Shown in pieces: positions 10,901 to 19,974 of a DNA stretch of 64,000 nucleotides. The DNA is from JASBZA01 sp964392065 (GTDB taxonomy: Bacteria; Bacillota; Clostridia; Saccharofermentanales; Fastidiosipilaceae). Position numbers and translations under genes: made by a program. How positions within the stretch are numbered: position 1 is the first letter of the stretch; each line of letters starts with the position of its first letter. The notes under the pieces are model-generated. The model did no database searches. It saw nothing but the letters and a program-made list of their open reading frames with translations, and was not told the DNA's origin. The stretch lies in contig CAYMOG010000003.1 in NCBI GenBank assembly GCA_964392065.1, positions 50,373-114,372 on the forward strand. The letters are read 5' to 3'.

Positions 10901-11708
10901 CTATTTTTTGTGTATTCTCAATGGCATCAATAAAGTCAGGTAAATCCTCACGCATCTGGTCTTCCGACTTCAAATAAAATGAATCGGCTCCCATACGCAT
11001 GCGATCATCATCTCGCATACGCTTCCCCGTTTGCATACATAATAGGACTTCATGGGAGGTAGCATCTTCATCTAGCATATAATGACAATCATTAGTAGCA
11101 ACAAGAGGAATATGCATTTCTTCACTTAGAGCGCGAAGTTGCTTATTTACTCGGTTTTGCTCTGGCATGCCATTTGCTTGAACTTCTAAAAAATAATTTT
11201 CTTTACCGAAGATCTCTTGATATAAAGTAGCCTTTTGTTTAGCTTTCTCCTTATCACCTAATAACAATGCTTTAGGTACTTCTCCGGATAAACATGAGGA
11301 TAATGCAATAATTCCTGAAGAATACTTACGTAATATTTCATAATCTACACGGGGCTTATAATAGAATCCATCCACAAACCCTGTAGAAACGATGCGATTT
11401 AGGTTTTTTAGTCCATCATTATTTTCAGCAAGTAATATTAAATGACCGAAGCTTTGTCCTTTTTCTTTATTAAATCTTCCTTCTGGAGCTATATATATTT
11501 CAGCCCCAATAATCGGCTTAATACCTTCCGAAACCAAAGCGGAGTAGAAGTCGACTACTCCGTACATTACGCCATGATCCGTAATCGCACATGAAGTCAT
11601 GTCCAATTCTTTTAGTCTTTTGCTTAAATCCTTGATACGAATGGCACCATCAAGCAAAGAGTATTCTGTATGAAGATGTAAATGTGTAAAGGCCAAGTTC
11701 TTTCCCAT
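7989..11708 (-). CDS. dnaE: DNA polymerase III subunit alpha (DnaE type)
   Basis: A 1239-aa C-family replicative polymerase. The N-terminal PHP domain begins THLHLHTEYSLLDGA, the palm carries the catalytic DFDIDF around residue 395, and PGPMEQIPRY is near 635. An OB-fold and a C-terminal extension follow. No proofreading exonuclease domain is inserted, so this is DnaE rather than PolC; it is somewhat longer than the usual 1150 aa. The only Shine-Dalgarno-like element before the ATG, AAGGA, lies 12 nt away and inside a perfect hairpin (separate entry). This suggests weak or controlled initiation. The gene follows the phosphohexomutase gene by 41 nt. Confidence 0.95.
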   Translation of the reverse strand: MGKNLAFTHLHLHTEYSLLDGAIRIKDLSKRLKELDMTSCAITDHGVMYGVVDFYSALVSEGIKPIIGAEIYIAPEGRFNKEKGQSFGHLILLAENNDGLKNLNRIVSTGFVDGFYYKPRVDYEILRKYSSGIIALSSCLSGEVPKALLLGDKEKAKQKATLYQEIFGKENYFLEVQANGMPEQNRVNKQLRALSEEMHIPLVATNDCHYMLDEDATSHEVLLCMQTGKRMRDDDRMRMGADSFYLKSEDQMREDLPDFIDAIENTQKIAERCNVELDFSTIHLPAFEAPNGKSSDEYIRELALEGLEERLELPHSHDTDIYMERFEKEIQVISSMGFTDYYLIVWDFIRFARKREIMVGPGRGSGAGSLIAYALGITNIDPLEYNLLFERFLNVDRVSLPDFDIDFCYERRQEVIDYVYEKYGADKVSQVITFGTLAARAAVRDVGRALDLPYTETDKLSKMIPTDLGITLDLALEKNPELKTLYENDENIRRVYDLARKFEGMPRHASTHAAGVIISSENITDIAPLARNDESIVVQYAKENVERLGLLKFDFLGLRTLTVLRDTRDMVKANYGESIAFDKIPLDDEKVYQMISSGDTAAVFQLESQGMTAFIKELKPDSFEDIIAGIALYRPGPMEQIPRYVAARHNPELISYHHPMLEEILDVTYGTIVYQEQVMQIVRNLGGFSLGQADIVRRAMSKKKPELLAAYEEQFIFGGVDDKGNPIDGCIKRGVEEKVGRVIFHELLAFAGYAFNKSHAAAYALVAYYTAWLKFYYPMELMAAMLNSYLGDLGQAANYIHVCQLMHISVLGPDVNFSFPRFTTEDGAIRFALGAVKNVGEKQISLLVEERENHGKFADYGDFLRRSYAIGISRKVIESLIFASALDGFGISRARLISALDPYYDMLAQSNKNSMDGQVSFFDLGEEKAMEVKEPTYLDVEEYGRQELLAKEKEMLGIYLTGHPLEDYARRLNSKLFFKSSELNPPVQTDLTEEIEVFKEVQDQEAINMAGMVLRRRNITTKRNELMSFLLMEDLHGQFECVIFPKTLAEFNDFIREGRVLALRGRVSTKEDFPNSMIINEVDLLPLDEEMWQNEALYGGIAATNSLRSQRNAYTELSSKAKDTKPFKSTDFITENLNTQTIETHEDLHLNAIEITMRDQDMASVVINIPWKEEEELPQNLLALCKFWHGDTSVLLFNESQNAFRKLEDSYRVEVNPYFLQELVERYGINNIWIGNIES

Positions 11709-11714
11709 TCTAGA

Positions 11715-11741
11715 GCACTGTCCTTACATCAAGGACAGTGC
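11715..11741 (-). promoter_or_regulatory. dnaE: 11-bp perfect hairpin covering the dnaE ribosome-binding site
   Basis: Arms 11715-11725 and 11731-11741 are perfectly complementary around a 5-nt loop. There is no U-run, so it is not a standard terminator. On the minus strand the 3' arm contains AAGGA, the only Shine-Dalgarno-like sequence before the dnaE ATG. It may limit dnaE translation, or act as a processing or stabilising element at the end of the upstream gene. Confidence 0.6.
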
Positions 11742-11749
11742 ATATAAAT

Positions 11750-13483
11750 TTATAATAAATTCTTAACGTAATCTACGAGTTTACTCTGTATATTTTCTCT
11801 TTTTCTATCCGCTTCTTGCGCGTCTTCATCATAAGTACCGAAGTAAATTTTCAACTTAGGTTCTGTACCTGATGGACGGACACACATCCAATCCATATCA
11901 TTTAGCTCATAGAGAAGCACATTTGATTCAGGAATATCTAGCGTTTCCACTTCGCCAGTTTCCAGGTTATGCCTTTTGCTTGTTTTATAATCTCTTAAAT
12001 ACTTCACAGGAATCCCAGCAAGTTCTTGTCCTTTATTCTCTCTAAGTGCACGCATGGCATTAGCGATTTTCTCTTTACCTGCAGAACCCTCAGACACAAG
12101 CGATACGGTTTCTTCTGATGCATAAGAATATTTCTGATAAATGTCTTGTAAACGATCGTATAGGGTTTTACCTTCCAAGGCACAAACGGCAGCTAGTTCT
12201 GCTAACAGCATAGAAGCTACCACTGCATCTTTATCTCTAACTGAGGTACCTGCAAGGTATCCAAAACTTTCCTCATATCCGAATTGGAAGTGCATGTCTC
12301 CTAATTCATCATATTTTTGAATTTGTTCAGCGATAAATTTAAATCCCGTTAAGGTTATGAATAGTTCCACATCATAGTATGCACATATTTTTTTAGCCAA
12401 TCGAGAAGATACAATCGTTGTAACGCAGAAAGAATCAAACGGAAGTGCATTCTTCTCAAACTTAGTCGACAGAATATATTCCATTAATAGCAAACCGATT
12501 TGATTACCGGTCATAACTTGATAATTGCCATCAGGCATTCTAACGGCTAGTCCTGTACGATCCGCATCGGGATCTGTGGCAATAACTAAGCTCGCTTCTT
12601 CTTTTTCTGCAAGATCAATAGCCATAGCCAGAGCTGAACGTTCTTCTGGATTAGGGAAGTCAACTGTAGGGAAACTGCCATCAGGTTTTTCCTGCTCGGG
12701 TACAACATAAACGTTTTCGAAACCTATTTCATTCAGTATACGTCGAACCGGTTTATTTCCTGCTCCATGAAGTGGTGTATAAACAATTTTCATATCTTTA
12801 TTTGCTTGAATCGCTTCTGGACTTATGGATAAGCTCTTAAGCATTTTCATATATTCTTGATCAATCGCTTCACCAATAACGTGTACTAAGGAATCTTCTT
12901 CCCATTCAGAGAAATCTTTCCATTCCAACGTGCGATAATCTGAAATTTCTGCCATTTCTGAAGCCACCTTATCCGCAGCTTCAGGAGGAAGTTGTCCGCC
13001 GTCTTCGCCATAAACTTTATAACCATTATATATAGATGGATTGTGGCTAGCAGTTATCATAATGCCTCCAATACAATCCAAATGTCTGACCGTAAAAGAC
13101 AAGATAGGTACAGGCCTAAGTTCATCGAAGATATAACAAGGAATGCCATGAGAAGCTAATATACTTGCAGAAATTTGAGCAAATTCTTGAGATCTATGCC
13201 TCGAGTCAAAACTTATGGCTACGCCTCTTTGTTTTGCTTCTCCCAGAGTATCTAGATAACGCGCAAAACCTTCTGCCGCTTGTGCTATCGTATACTCATT
13301 CATACGATTGGTACCAGCGCCTAATATACCTCGTAAGCCTGCAGTACCAAAAGAAAGATTCTGATAAAACCTTTCATAAATCTCAGCATCATTTCCTTCT
13401 AAAGCAAGTAACTCTTCCCTAGTCTTATCACTAAAATATGGATCCGTTGACCAAAGAGAATATTCCTTCATAAAATCAGACAT
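11750..13483 (-). CDS. pgcA: Phosphohexomutase (phosphoglucomutase/phosphomannomutase, PgcA-like)
   Basis: A 577-aa alpha-D-phosphohexomutase interconverting glucose-1-phosphate and glucose-6-phosphate (or the mannose equivalents), supplying precursors for cell-envelope glycolipids and polysaccharide. The catalytic phosphoserine loop is ITASHNPSIYNGYK (about residues 141-154). The metal-binding loop is DPDADR near 305, the sugar-binding loop is GYEESFGYL near 405, and the phosphate-binding loop RPSGTEPK is near 534. The ATG follows GGAGGT with a 7-nt spacer, and a TATAAT box lies at 13518-13523 (minus). Length matches Bacillus PgcA rather than the shorter GlmM. Glucose versus mannose specificity cannot be told from sequence alone. 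Confidence 0.93.
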   Translation of the reverse strand: MSDFMKEYSLWSTDPYFSDKTREELLALEGNDAEIYERFYQNLSFGTAGLRGILGAGTNRMNEYTIAQAAEGFARYLDTLGEAKQRGVAISFDSRHRSQEFAQISASILASHGIPCYIFDELRPVPILSFTVRHLDCIGGIMITASHNPSIYNGYKVYGEDGGQLPPEAADKVASEMAEISDYRTLEWKDFSEWEEDSLVHVIGEAIDQEYMKMLKSLSISPEAIQANKDMKIVYTPLHGAGNKPVRRILNEIGFENVYVVPEQEKPDGSFPTVDFPNPEERSALAMAIDLAEKEEASLVIATDPDADRTGLAVRMPDGNYQVMTGNQIGLLLMEYILSTKFEKNALPFDSFCVTTIVSSRLAKKICAYYDVELFITLTGFKFIAEQIQKYDELGDMHFQFGYEESFGYLAGTSVRDKDAVVASMLLAELAAVCALEGKTLYDRLQDIYQKYSYASEETVSLVSEGSAGKEKIANAMRALRENKGQELAGIPVKYLRDYKTSKRHNLETGEVETLDIPESNVLLYELNDMDWMCVRPSGTEPKLKIYFGTYDEDAQEADRKRENIQSKLVDYVKNLL

Positions 13484-13576
13484 GTTTTACCTCCAAATCG
13501 AAATTCGTATTATAGAAATTATACCACGTAAACCCCTGCTTCTTGTCCTTGCTTTAGGACAAATACGCAAATGAAT

Positions 13577-15592
13577 TCATTCACTTAATTTTCCTTTTAC
13601 ATATACCATTAAATCTCTTAACTCCGCAGCTTCTTCAAATCTAAGGTTTAAAGCAGCTTCTTTCATTTCTTTTTCCAAACGTCCAACCATCTTCACGAGT
13701 TCTGTAGGTTTCATCCTTTCGATCTTATCGCGAACTGTGTTTTTACCTTTTTTATCCGTTGGACTGACACCAATATCTTCAACAATTTCTTCGAAAGTAT
13801 CTAATGTATCTCTAATTTCTTTGTGGATACTTGTAGGAGTAATACCATGTTCTTCATTGTAAGCTTCTTGGATGGATCTTCTACGATTAGTTTCTTCTAC
13901 TGCTTTAAACATAGACTTCGTCACATCGTCTGCATACATAATAACGTGTCCATTTACGTTTCTAGCAGCTCTACCAATAATCTGAATTAGAGACGTAGCC
14001 GAGCGTAAGAAGCCTTCTTTATCTGCATCAAGAATAGCGATTAATGATACTTCTGGTAGGTCAAGGCCTTCTCTAAGGAGATTAATTCCTACCAAGACAT
14101 CGAACTTACCTTTACGTAAACTTCTTAATATTTCTAACCGCTCTTCATTGACCACATCTGAATGAAGATATTGTACTTTCAAATGATTTTCGGATAAGAA
14201 ATCCGTAAAATCTTCTGCCATGCGTTTGGTTAATGTCATAACCATTGCACGTTCGCCTCTATCAATAGTCTTCTTAATTTCACTTAATAGGTGTTCTATT
14301 TGTCCCTCGATTGGATGAATCGTAATTTCCGGGTCCAATAAGCCTGTAGGTCGTATCACCTGCTCTACCGTTTGAGTAGAATGTTCTGCTTCATAAGCAC
14401 CGGGCGTGGCACTAACAAAAACTACTTGATTAACGCGTTCTTCAAATTCATGAAATTTCAAGGGTCTATTATCAAATGCTGATGGCAAACGAAAGCCAAA
14501 GTCAACCAAAGACTCTTTTCTAGAGCGGTCTCCATTGTACATAGCACCTATTTGAGACACTGTTTGGTGGGACTCATCAATCATGAGCAGAAAATCATCA
14601 GGAAAGAAATCAAACATAGTATAAGGAGGCGTTCCGGCTTCACGCCCACTCATATGTCTAGAATAGTTCTCTATTCCTTTACAAAACCCTGTCTCCCTCA
14701 GCATTTCCATATCGTAGCGGGTTCGCTGTTCTAAGCGATACGCTTCGACAATTTTGCCTTCGTTTCTTAGAACATCCAAGCGGTCTTCCAATTCAGCCTC
14801 AATCGAAATAATGGCCTTTTCCATTTTCACATCGGTCGTTGCATAGTGACTTGCAGGGGTAATCCCTTCATAATTTCTCTGGACAACGGCCTTGTTAGTC
14901 AGTCTATCGATTTCCACCATACGATCGATCTCATCACCGAAAAATGAAACTCTTAAAAAACGATCATCGCTATTTACCAAGTGAATATCAACGCTATCAC
15001 CACGTACTCGAAAAGTTCCGCGTTTTAATTCGAAGTCATTACGGTTATACTGGAGTCTAACTAAATCTTCAATTAAGCGATCCCGATTTAACGGCATTCC
15101 CGTACGTAGATGAATCATTAAGCTTTTGTAATCGCTAGGATCACCTAAGCCATAAATACAAGATACAGAGGCAACAACAATCACGTCTCTACGTTCTAAT
15201 AAAGAAGCTGTCGCAGAGTGTCTCATCCTGTCGATTTCATCATTGATCGATGAATCCTTCTCAATATATGTATCTGTACCTGGGATATAAGCTTCAGGTT
15301 GATAGTAATCATAATAACTAACAAAATATTCTACAGCATTATCAGGGAAAAAAGCTCTAAACTCTTCACATAACTGCCCAGCTAACGTCTTATTATGGGC
15401 AATGACAAGAGTAGGTTTCTGAACTTCTTGGATAACATTAGCCATCGTAAAAGTCTTCCCTGATCCTGTGACTCCTAATAAAGTTTGTCCTTTATCTCCT
15501 CTTTTAATACCTTCACTTAACTTTTTTATCGCCTGCGGCTGGTCCCCTGTGGGATGGAAGCCTGCTTTGATCTTAAATAAATTTTCTGCCAC
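13577..15592 (-). CDS. uvrB: Excinuclease ABC subunit B
   Basis: A 671-aa UvrB, the damage-verifying helicase-like subunit of nucleotide excision repair. Walker A GVTGSGKT is near residue 40, the beta-hairpin region FVSYYDYYQPEAYIP near 89, DEAD-like DESH near 338, helicase motif VI IQIIGRAARN near 540, and a C-terminal UVR (UvrC-binding) motif at about 630-665. The start is GTG, preceded by GGAGGAAATTT. uvrA is in the same window (29551-32475) but not adjacent, so the two are expressed separately. Confidence 0.97.
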   Translation of the reverse strand: MAENLFKIKAGFHPTGDQPQAIKKLSEGIKRGDKGQTLLGVTGSGKTFTMANVIQEVQKPTLVIAHNKTLAGQLCEEFRAFFPDNAVEYFVSYYDYYQPEAYIPGTDTYIEKDSSINDEIDRMRHSATASLLERRDVIVVASVSCIYGLGDPSDYKSLMIHLRTGMPLNRDRLIEDLVRLQYNRNDFELKRGTFRVRGDSVDIHLVNSDDRFLRVSFFGDEIDRMVEIDRLTNKAVVQRNYEGITPASHYATTDVKMEKAIISIEAELEDRLDVLRNEGKIVEAYRLEQRTRYDMEMLRETGFCKGIENYSRHMSGREAGTPPYTMFDFFPDDFLLMIDESHQTVSQIGAMYNGDRSRKESLVDFGFRLPSAFDNRPLKFHEFEERVNQVVFVSATPGAYEAEHSTQTVEQVIRPTGLLDPEITIHPIEGQIEHLLSEIKKTIDRGERAMVMTLTKRMAEDFTDFLSENHLKVQYLHSDVVNEERLEILRSLRKGKFDVLVGINLLREGLDLPEVSLIAILDADKEGFLRSATSLIQIIGRAARNVNGHVIMYADDVTKSMFKAVEETNRRRSIQEAYNEEHGITPTSIHKEIRDTLDTFEEIVEDIGVSPTDKKGKNTVRDKIERMKPTELVKMVGRLEKEMKEAALNLRFEEAAELRDLMVYVKGKLSE

Positions 15593-15619
15593 AAATTTCC
15601 TCCAAATAACCTATAGAAT

Positions 15620-15646
15620 AAAAAGAGGATGGTATGTACCATCCTC
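15620..15646 (-). terminator. Rho-independent terminator downstream of the peroxidase gene
   Basis: On the minus strand a 10-bp stem (arms 15625-15634 and 15637-15646) is followed by UUUUU. It lies between the glutathione peroxidase homologue and uvrB, so the two are separate transcription units. Confidence 0.85.
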
Positions 15647-15676
15647 AATTAATATACAATGATTTTAAATGGATTT

Positions 15677-16378
15677 CTACATTACAGGTCCATGGGGAGT
15701 TCCTGGATTTGTAGGATCATTACTTACAGGTGGAACAATGATGGGTGGTTCTAGAATCTCATCATCTTCTGCTGCGCCTTCTCTTCTCTCAAGTAGTTCA
15801 CCTTCTTCTAGAGTTCTCTCGTAAGTTTCTTCTCTATTTTCAGGATGCAATAGGTTTTCAATTCTAGAATGTAAATCGGCTGGATCTACAAAAGACGCAT
15901 AACGTCCCACTAGAACACCCTCTTGATTAATGAGGAATTTATTATAGTTCCAAGTTATATCCTTGCCCCAGTAACCGCCATGGAATTCTCTCTGGAATTC
16001 ATAACTCTTGTCATTTTCTGGCGTATCTAACCATTCTTTTGGCTCAAGTTCTGTTAAGTAATTAAACAGCTCATCGCGCTCTTCACCTAGAACATTAACC
16101 TTGGAAAATACAGGGAATGAAACATTTTCATCCACGAAGTATTCTCTTAACTCTTGAGCATTTTTAGGCTCTTGATCGAAACTATCTGATGGGAAAGCCA
16201 GAACAGTAAACTGCTCATCTTGGAAGTCGTCTTGTAGCTTCTGTAAACCTTTGTTTTGTTTAGCGAAACCACATTCAGAAGCCGTATTCACAATTAAGAG
16301 AACTTGACCTCTATAATTCTCTAAGGACACATCGTTTCCTTCTAAATCTTTTACTACTAAATTATACAATTTAGGCAT
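15677..16378 (-). CDS. Glutathione peroxidase family protein with altered active site and C-terminal tail
   Basis: A 233-aa protein of the glutathione/thioredoxin-dependent peroxidase family, which reduces peroxides with thiols. The peroxidatic cysteine is C36 in NTASECGFAKQN, and the Trp and Asn of the catalytic tetrad are present in WNYN (143-146). The usual PCNQF motif, carrying the tetrad Gln and often the resolving Cys, reads PSDSF at 63-67 and is followed by a one-residue shorter loop. A segment of about 20 residues before WNYN is longer than usual. Residues about 180-233 form an acidic, then proline-rich tail not typical of the family. Fold assignment is firm; peroxidase activity is uncertain. 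It has its own terminator and an RBS GGAG before the ATG. Confidence 0.85.
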   Translation of the reverse strand: MPKLYNLVVKDLEGNDVSLENYRGQVLLIVNTASECGFAKQNKGLQKLQDDFQDEQFTVLAFPSDSFDQEPKNAQELREYFVDENVSFPVFSKVNVLGEERDELFNYLTELEPKEWLDTPENDKSYEFQREFHGGYWGKDITWNYNKFLINQEGVLVGRYASFVDPADLHSRIENLLHPENREETYERTLEEGELLERREGAAEDDEILEPPIIVPPVSNDPTNPGTPHGPVM

Positions 16379-16509
16379 AAAATCTCCTTTCTCGATAACA
16401 ATTCCTGTCTGCTATCTAAACCTCTTTACTTTAAATTATTTGTACTAGAAAAACATGTAAAAATACTTTTTTCTAGTTGACTTGTATATATTCTAATTGA
16501 TTATCTACT

Positions 16510-18927
16510 TTAACTTCGTAACTTAGCTTTGAACAAATCCGCTAATAAATGGAGAATTTGTGAACTCACTGTCTCAATTTCTTCAGAAGTTAGAGTCTTC
16601 TCATCTGAACCAATCCAATAACGAAACATTATGGACTTTTTACCCTCTTCAACTTGTTGTCCTCTATACTCTTCTACAAATGCTAAACGTTTCACTACAC
16701 CACGTAAACTATCTTCAATCTCTGCCCATGAAACCGATTCATCGACAACAACATTTAAATCCTTCTCCACCTCAGGATAAGCCGGTAAAGCCTCATAATG
16801 ATTCTCCCTAGAATCTAGAGCTTGCAAACACTCAACATTTAATGACGTTAAAACCGTTCGATGATGCTTAATTCCAGCTAAACGTTCTGTTTTCAAACTA
16901 ATTAGCCCAACTGACCCTATAACAACACCTGAACTGTCCATGATATTAAGCCATACCTTTGGGTCTGCCCATTTTGGCTTAGACACTTGGCCGAAGGCCA
17001 AAGCTTCACAATCTATAAATGACGGCAACTCTTCAATAATGCCTTTCGCCTCTCTAAACATCGTAAGAGGGTCGCTACCCACAATTGCAGTCACTAATTC
17101 TCTATTCTGTAATGGTAAGACTTCTTCAGCTTCACCTATACTTGAATTACTATGGAAAACTTGTGCTAGCTCATAAAAACGAAAAGAATCGAAATAAGCA
17201 AGATTCTTATCAATCGCAAACAAGGCACTAGGAACCAAACTTCCCCTCAGAAATCTCTCTTCGGGTGAAGGCGGTGCTTCCAATTCAACCCATTCGCTTG
17301 TCTCGAAGCCAGCTGCCTCTATAAAATAACTATGAACCCAAGGATACGTGTAAATTTCCTGATACCCAGCTCTAAAACTTAAATATTCCTTTAAATTACG
17401 CTCTAAATCAAAGTCTAATTGATGAATGGATTCATTCAGCTCTACCATCGGCGCTTTATACTCGAAATTCTCGTATCCAATCATACGAGCAATCTCTTCT
17501 ACAATATCATCTGCAAGTGACACATCCCCTGTTGAACGCCATACAGGCGCTTCTAAATAAATCTCAGAATCACTTTCTTCTAAAACTTTAAACCCTAGAG
17601 GAGATAATAAACTCCTAATCTCTTCGCCATAGACTTCTCGTCCAATTCGACTTGCCAGAAAATCATAAGATAATCGAATTTTACTTGAAGTCGTCTTTTC
17701 TCTAACAGCTGAACCATACGCAGTAAGTTTAGAACCTGGGAGAAGATTCGTTATTAAATTATGGGCCATAGCCATAGCATCTTCCACGCGCTGAGTATCG
17801 ATAGATTTTTCGTATCGTGTAGAAGCTTCCGTTCTTACATTATGGCGTTGACTACTACGACGCACCGAACGGCCATTAAACGAAGCGAGTTCCAAAACCA
17901 TTTTCTTAGTGTTTGGAAGAATCGAATCTAACTTTCCTCCCATAACACCGGCCAAAGCAATCGCCTTTTCACCATCTGTAATCAACATATCTTCAATTGA
18001 CAAATCCAGCTCTCTGCCATCTAGTAGAGTTAAATTTTCATGTGCATTTGCCTGGCGCACAAGAATACCCTTCGCTACATGTTCCATATCGAAACCATGG
18101 GTAGGTTGTCCAGTAGATAACATGACATAGTTGGTAATGTCAACTAAATTACTAATAGGTCTAATTCCTACAGACCACAATCTTCTACGCAAAGCATAAG
18201 GGGATTCTCTAACCTCTAAATGATCGTAAACAAGAGCATCATAACGTAAACAGTTTTCTGTCTGAATTTCCACATTATAGTGTTCTAAGGTATTCCTATC
18301 AGGTAAGCGAGGTAAAGACTCTAGGGACTTCCCATAGATAGCAGCCAATTCGCGTGCCATACCATAATGTCCCCATAAATCAGGCCTATGAGTCATAGAT
18401 TTATTATCAATTTCTAATACATAATCATCGAGCTCTAGCACTTGGGCCAAAGCATCTCCAGGACTACCCTGGAAATCTCCTAAATCCAGGATATGACTCT
18501 CCTCTTCTACAGGAAAAAGTTCTTCTAAATTAATTTCAGAAGCGCCACAGATCATTCCATGACTTTTAACACCTCGGAGTGTAGCAACTTGAATTTCAAC
18601 TGCCTCACCTTCACCGTGCCACTTCACTAGAGCCCCAGGCACTGCGACCGCAACTCTTTGGCCTTCGTAAAGATTCGTACCACCACATACAATCTGCAGT
18701 GGCTGACTTTGGCCAACGTCTACCTGACAAATCTGGAGTTTATCGGCATCAGGATGTTGTTCTAGTGATAGAATTTCGCCTAGAACAATCCCTTCCACAA
18801 GTTCTCCTGTATATTCGTATCCTTCTACTTCAACCGTTCGCATCGTGAGGTCATAGGCTAGATCTTCAATTTTTAGATCCTTGTCTAATTCCACATAATC
18901 TTGAATCCATTTCAGTGATAATTTCAT
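16510..18927 (-). CDS. pheT: Phenylalanine--tRNA ligase beta subunit
   Basis: An 805-aa beta subunit of the alpha2-beta2 phenylalanyl-tRNA synthetase. The N-terminal EMAP/tRNA-binding domain covers roughly residues 40-150 and the B3/B4 editing domain about 205-375 (with TGQPTHGFD). The B5 domain and catalytic-like core follow, and a ferredoxin-fold anticodon-binding domain ends the protein (YPEVEKDLNVVVDE near 711). Length is normal. The ATG follows AGGAG and begins 9 nt after pheS, so both are one T-box-regulated operon. Confidence 0.96.
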   Translation of the reverse strand: MKLSLKWIQDYVELDKDLKIEDLAYDLTMRTVEVEGYEYTGELVEGIVLGEILSLEQHPDADKLQICQVDVGQSQPLQIVCGGTNLYEGQRVAVAVPGALVKWHGEGEAVEIQVATLRGVKSHGMICGASEINLEELFPVEEESHILDLGDFQGSPGDALAQVLELDDYVLEIDNKSMTHRPDLWGHYGMARELAAIYGKSLESLPRLPDRNTLEHYNVEIQTENCLRYDALVYDHLEVRESPYALRRRLWSVGIRPISNLVDITNYVMLSTGQPTHGFDMEHVAKGILVRQANAHENLTLLDGRELDLSIEDMLITDGEKAIALAGVMGGKLDSILPNTKKMVLELASFNGRSVRRSSQRHNVRTEASTRYEKSIDTQRVEDAMAMAHNLITNLLPGSKLTAYGSAVREKTTSSKIRLSYDFLASRIGREVYGEEIRSLLSPLGFKVLEESDSEIYLEAPVWRSTGDVSLADDIVEEIARMIGYENFEYKAPMVELNESIHQLDFDLERNLKEYLSFRAGYQEIYTYPWVHSYFIEAAGFETSEWVELEAPPSPEERFLRGSLVPSALFAIDKNLAYFDSFRFYELAQVFHSNSSIGEAEEVLPLQNRELVTAIVGSDPLTMFREAKGIIEELPSFIDCEALAFGQVSKPKWADPKVWLNIMDSSGVVIGSVGLISLKTERLAGIKHHRTVLTSLNVECLQALDSRENHYEALPAYPEVEKDLNVVVDESVSWAEIEDSLRGVVKRLAFVEEYRGQQVEEGKKSIMFRYWIGSDEKTLTSEEIETVSSQILHLLADLFKAKLRS

Positions 18928-18936
18928 AAGTAACTC

Positions 18937-19974
18937 CTATCTAAACTGTTGTAAGAAACGCAAATCTGCATTTCGGAATAAACGCACATCATCTATGCCA
19001 TAACGCATCATAACTAAACGATCCAGTCCAATGTTGATATAGAAACCAGACCATTCTTCTGGATTTAATCCAGCTGCTTTCAAGACATTAGGATGGGGTA
19101 CTCCTCCAGGCATAATTTCAATCCAACCGACTTGCTTACAAACTTTACAACCGTGACCATGGCAGACTTGACATTGCATATCAATTTCAAACCCAGGTTC
19201 TACAAACGGGAAGAAACCAGCGCGCATGCGCACTTCCACTTCATGCCCAAACACTCTTTCAAGAATAGTTTTTACAAATAATTGACCCGAAGCGAAGGAG
19301 AAATCCTTATCCACAATGAGTGCTTCGTACTGTGAAAAGGCTCTTTCGTGTCTAGCATCTGTAGTTTCATTACGAAACACTTGCCCAGGATAAACAAAAC
19401 GCGCAGGCGCACCATGTTCTTGTAAATAGCGTACGGATGCACCTGTTAAATGTGGCCTCAGACATAGTCTTTTTGCCCCATGGGCTTCATCAGAAGTTTT
19501 CAACCAGTATGTATCCATCGAATCCCTCGCAGGGTGATCTGGAGGAAAGTTTAAATAGTCGAAAGCATACTGTTCGCTGGTAATGCTATCTTCTTGGTAT
19601 AATGCGAAACCCATAGATAAGAAAGCATCATTTAAGTCATAAGCCATTTGTGTTATAGGGTGTAGAGCGCCTTTGTGCTCAAAATTTCCAGGAATAGTTA
19701 CATCGACTTCTCCGGCTATATGCGAGCTATTCTCAAGAATCTCTTCTTCTCTTTTCTCCAGTAAGTCTGTAATTTCTCCTTTAACACGGTTACCCTCTTG
19801 CCCTAAGATTTTTCTATCTTCTGCACTAGCCTTACCTATATTCTTAAGAATTTGCGTTAATTTACCTTTCTTACCGAGATAGGCTTGACGCAAATCAAGT
19901 AATTTTGCTTCTTCAGATACTTCCCTAATATCTTCTTTAGCTTCTTCAAGTAATTGATGTAATTGATTAATCAT
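18937..19974 (-). CDS. pheS: Phenylalanine--tRNA ligase alpha subunit
   Basis: A 345-aa catalytic subunit, normal length. The N-terminal coiled coil (about 1-85) begins MINQLHQLLEEAKEDIR. The class II motif 2 region (VFRNETTDARHERAFSQ) and motif 3 (GLDRLVMMRYG) are intact. A CxxC-like cluster, CQVCHGHGCKVC, lies in the insertion between motifs 2 and 3, a variant seen in Clostridia. The start is placed at the ATG at 19974 because GGAGGA lies 6-7 nt upstream; the frame stays open further upstream, but that stretch is the T-box and its terminator. Confidence 0.96.
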   Translation of the reverse strand: MINQLHQLLEEAKEDIREVSEEAKLLDLRQAYLGKKGKLTQILKNIGKASAEDRKILGQEGNRVKGEITDLLEKREEEILENSSHIAGEVDVTIPGNFEHKGALHPITQMAYDLNDAFLSMGFALYQEDSITSEQYAFDYLNFPPDHPARDSMDTYWLKTSDEAHGAKRLCLRPHLTGASVRYLQEHGAPARFVYPGQVFRNETTDARHERAFSQYEALIVDKDFSFASGQLFVKTILERVFGHEVEVRMRAGFFPFVEPGFEIDMQCQVCHGHGCKVCKQVGWIEIMPGGVPHPNVLKAAGLNPEEWSGFYINIGLDRLVMMRYGIDDVRLFRNADLRFLQQFR

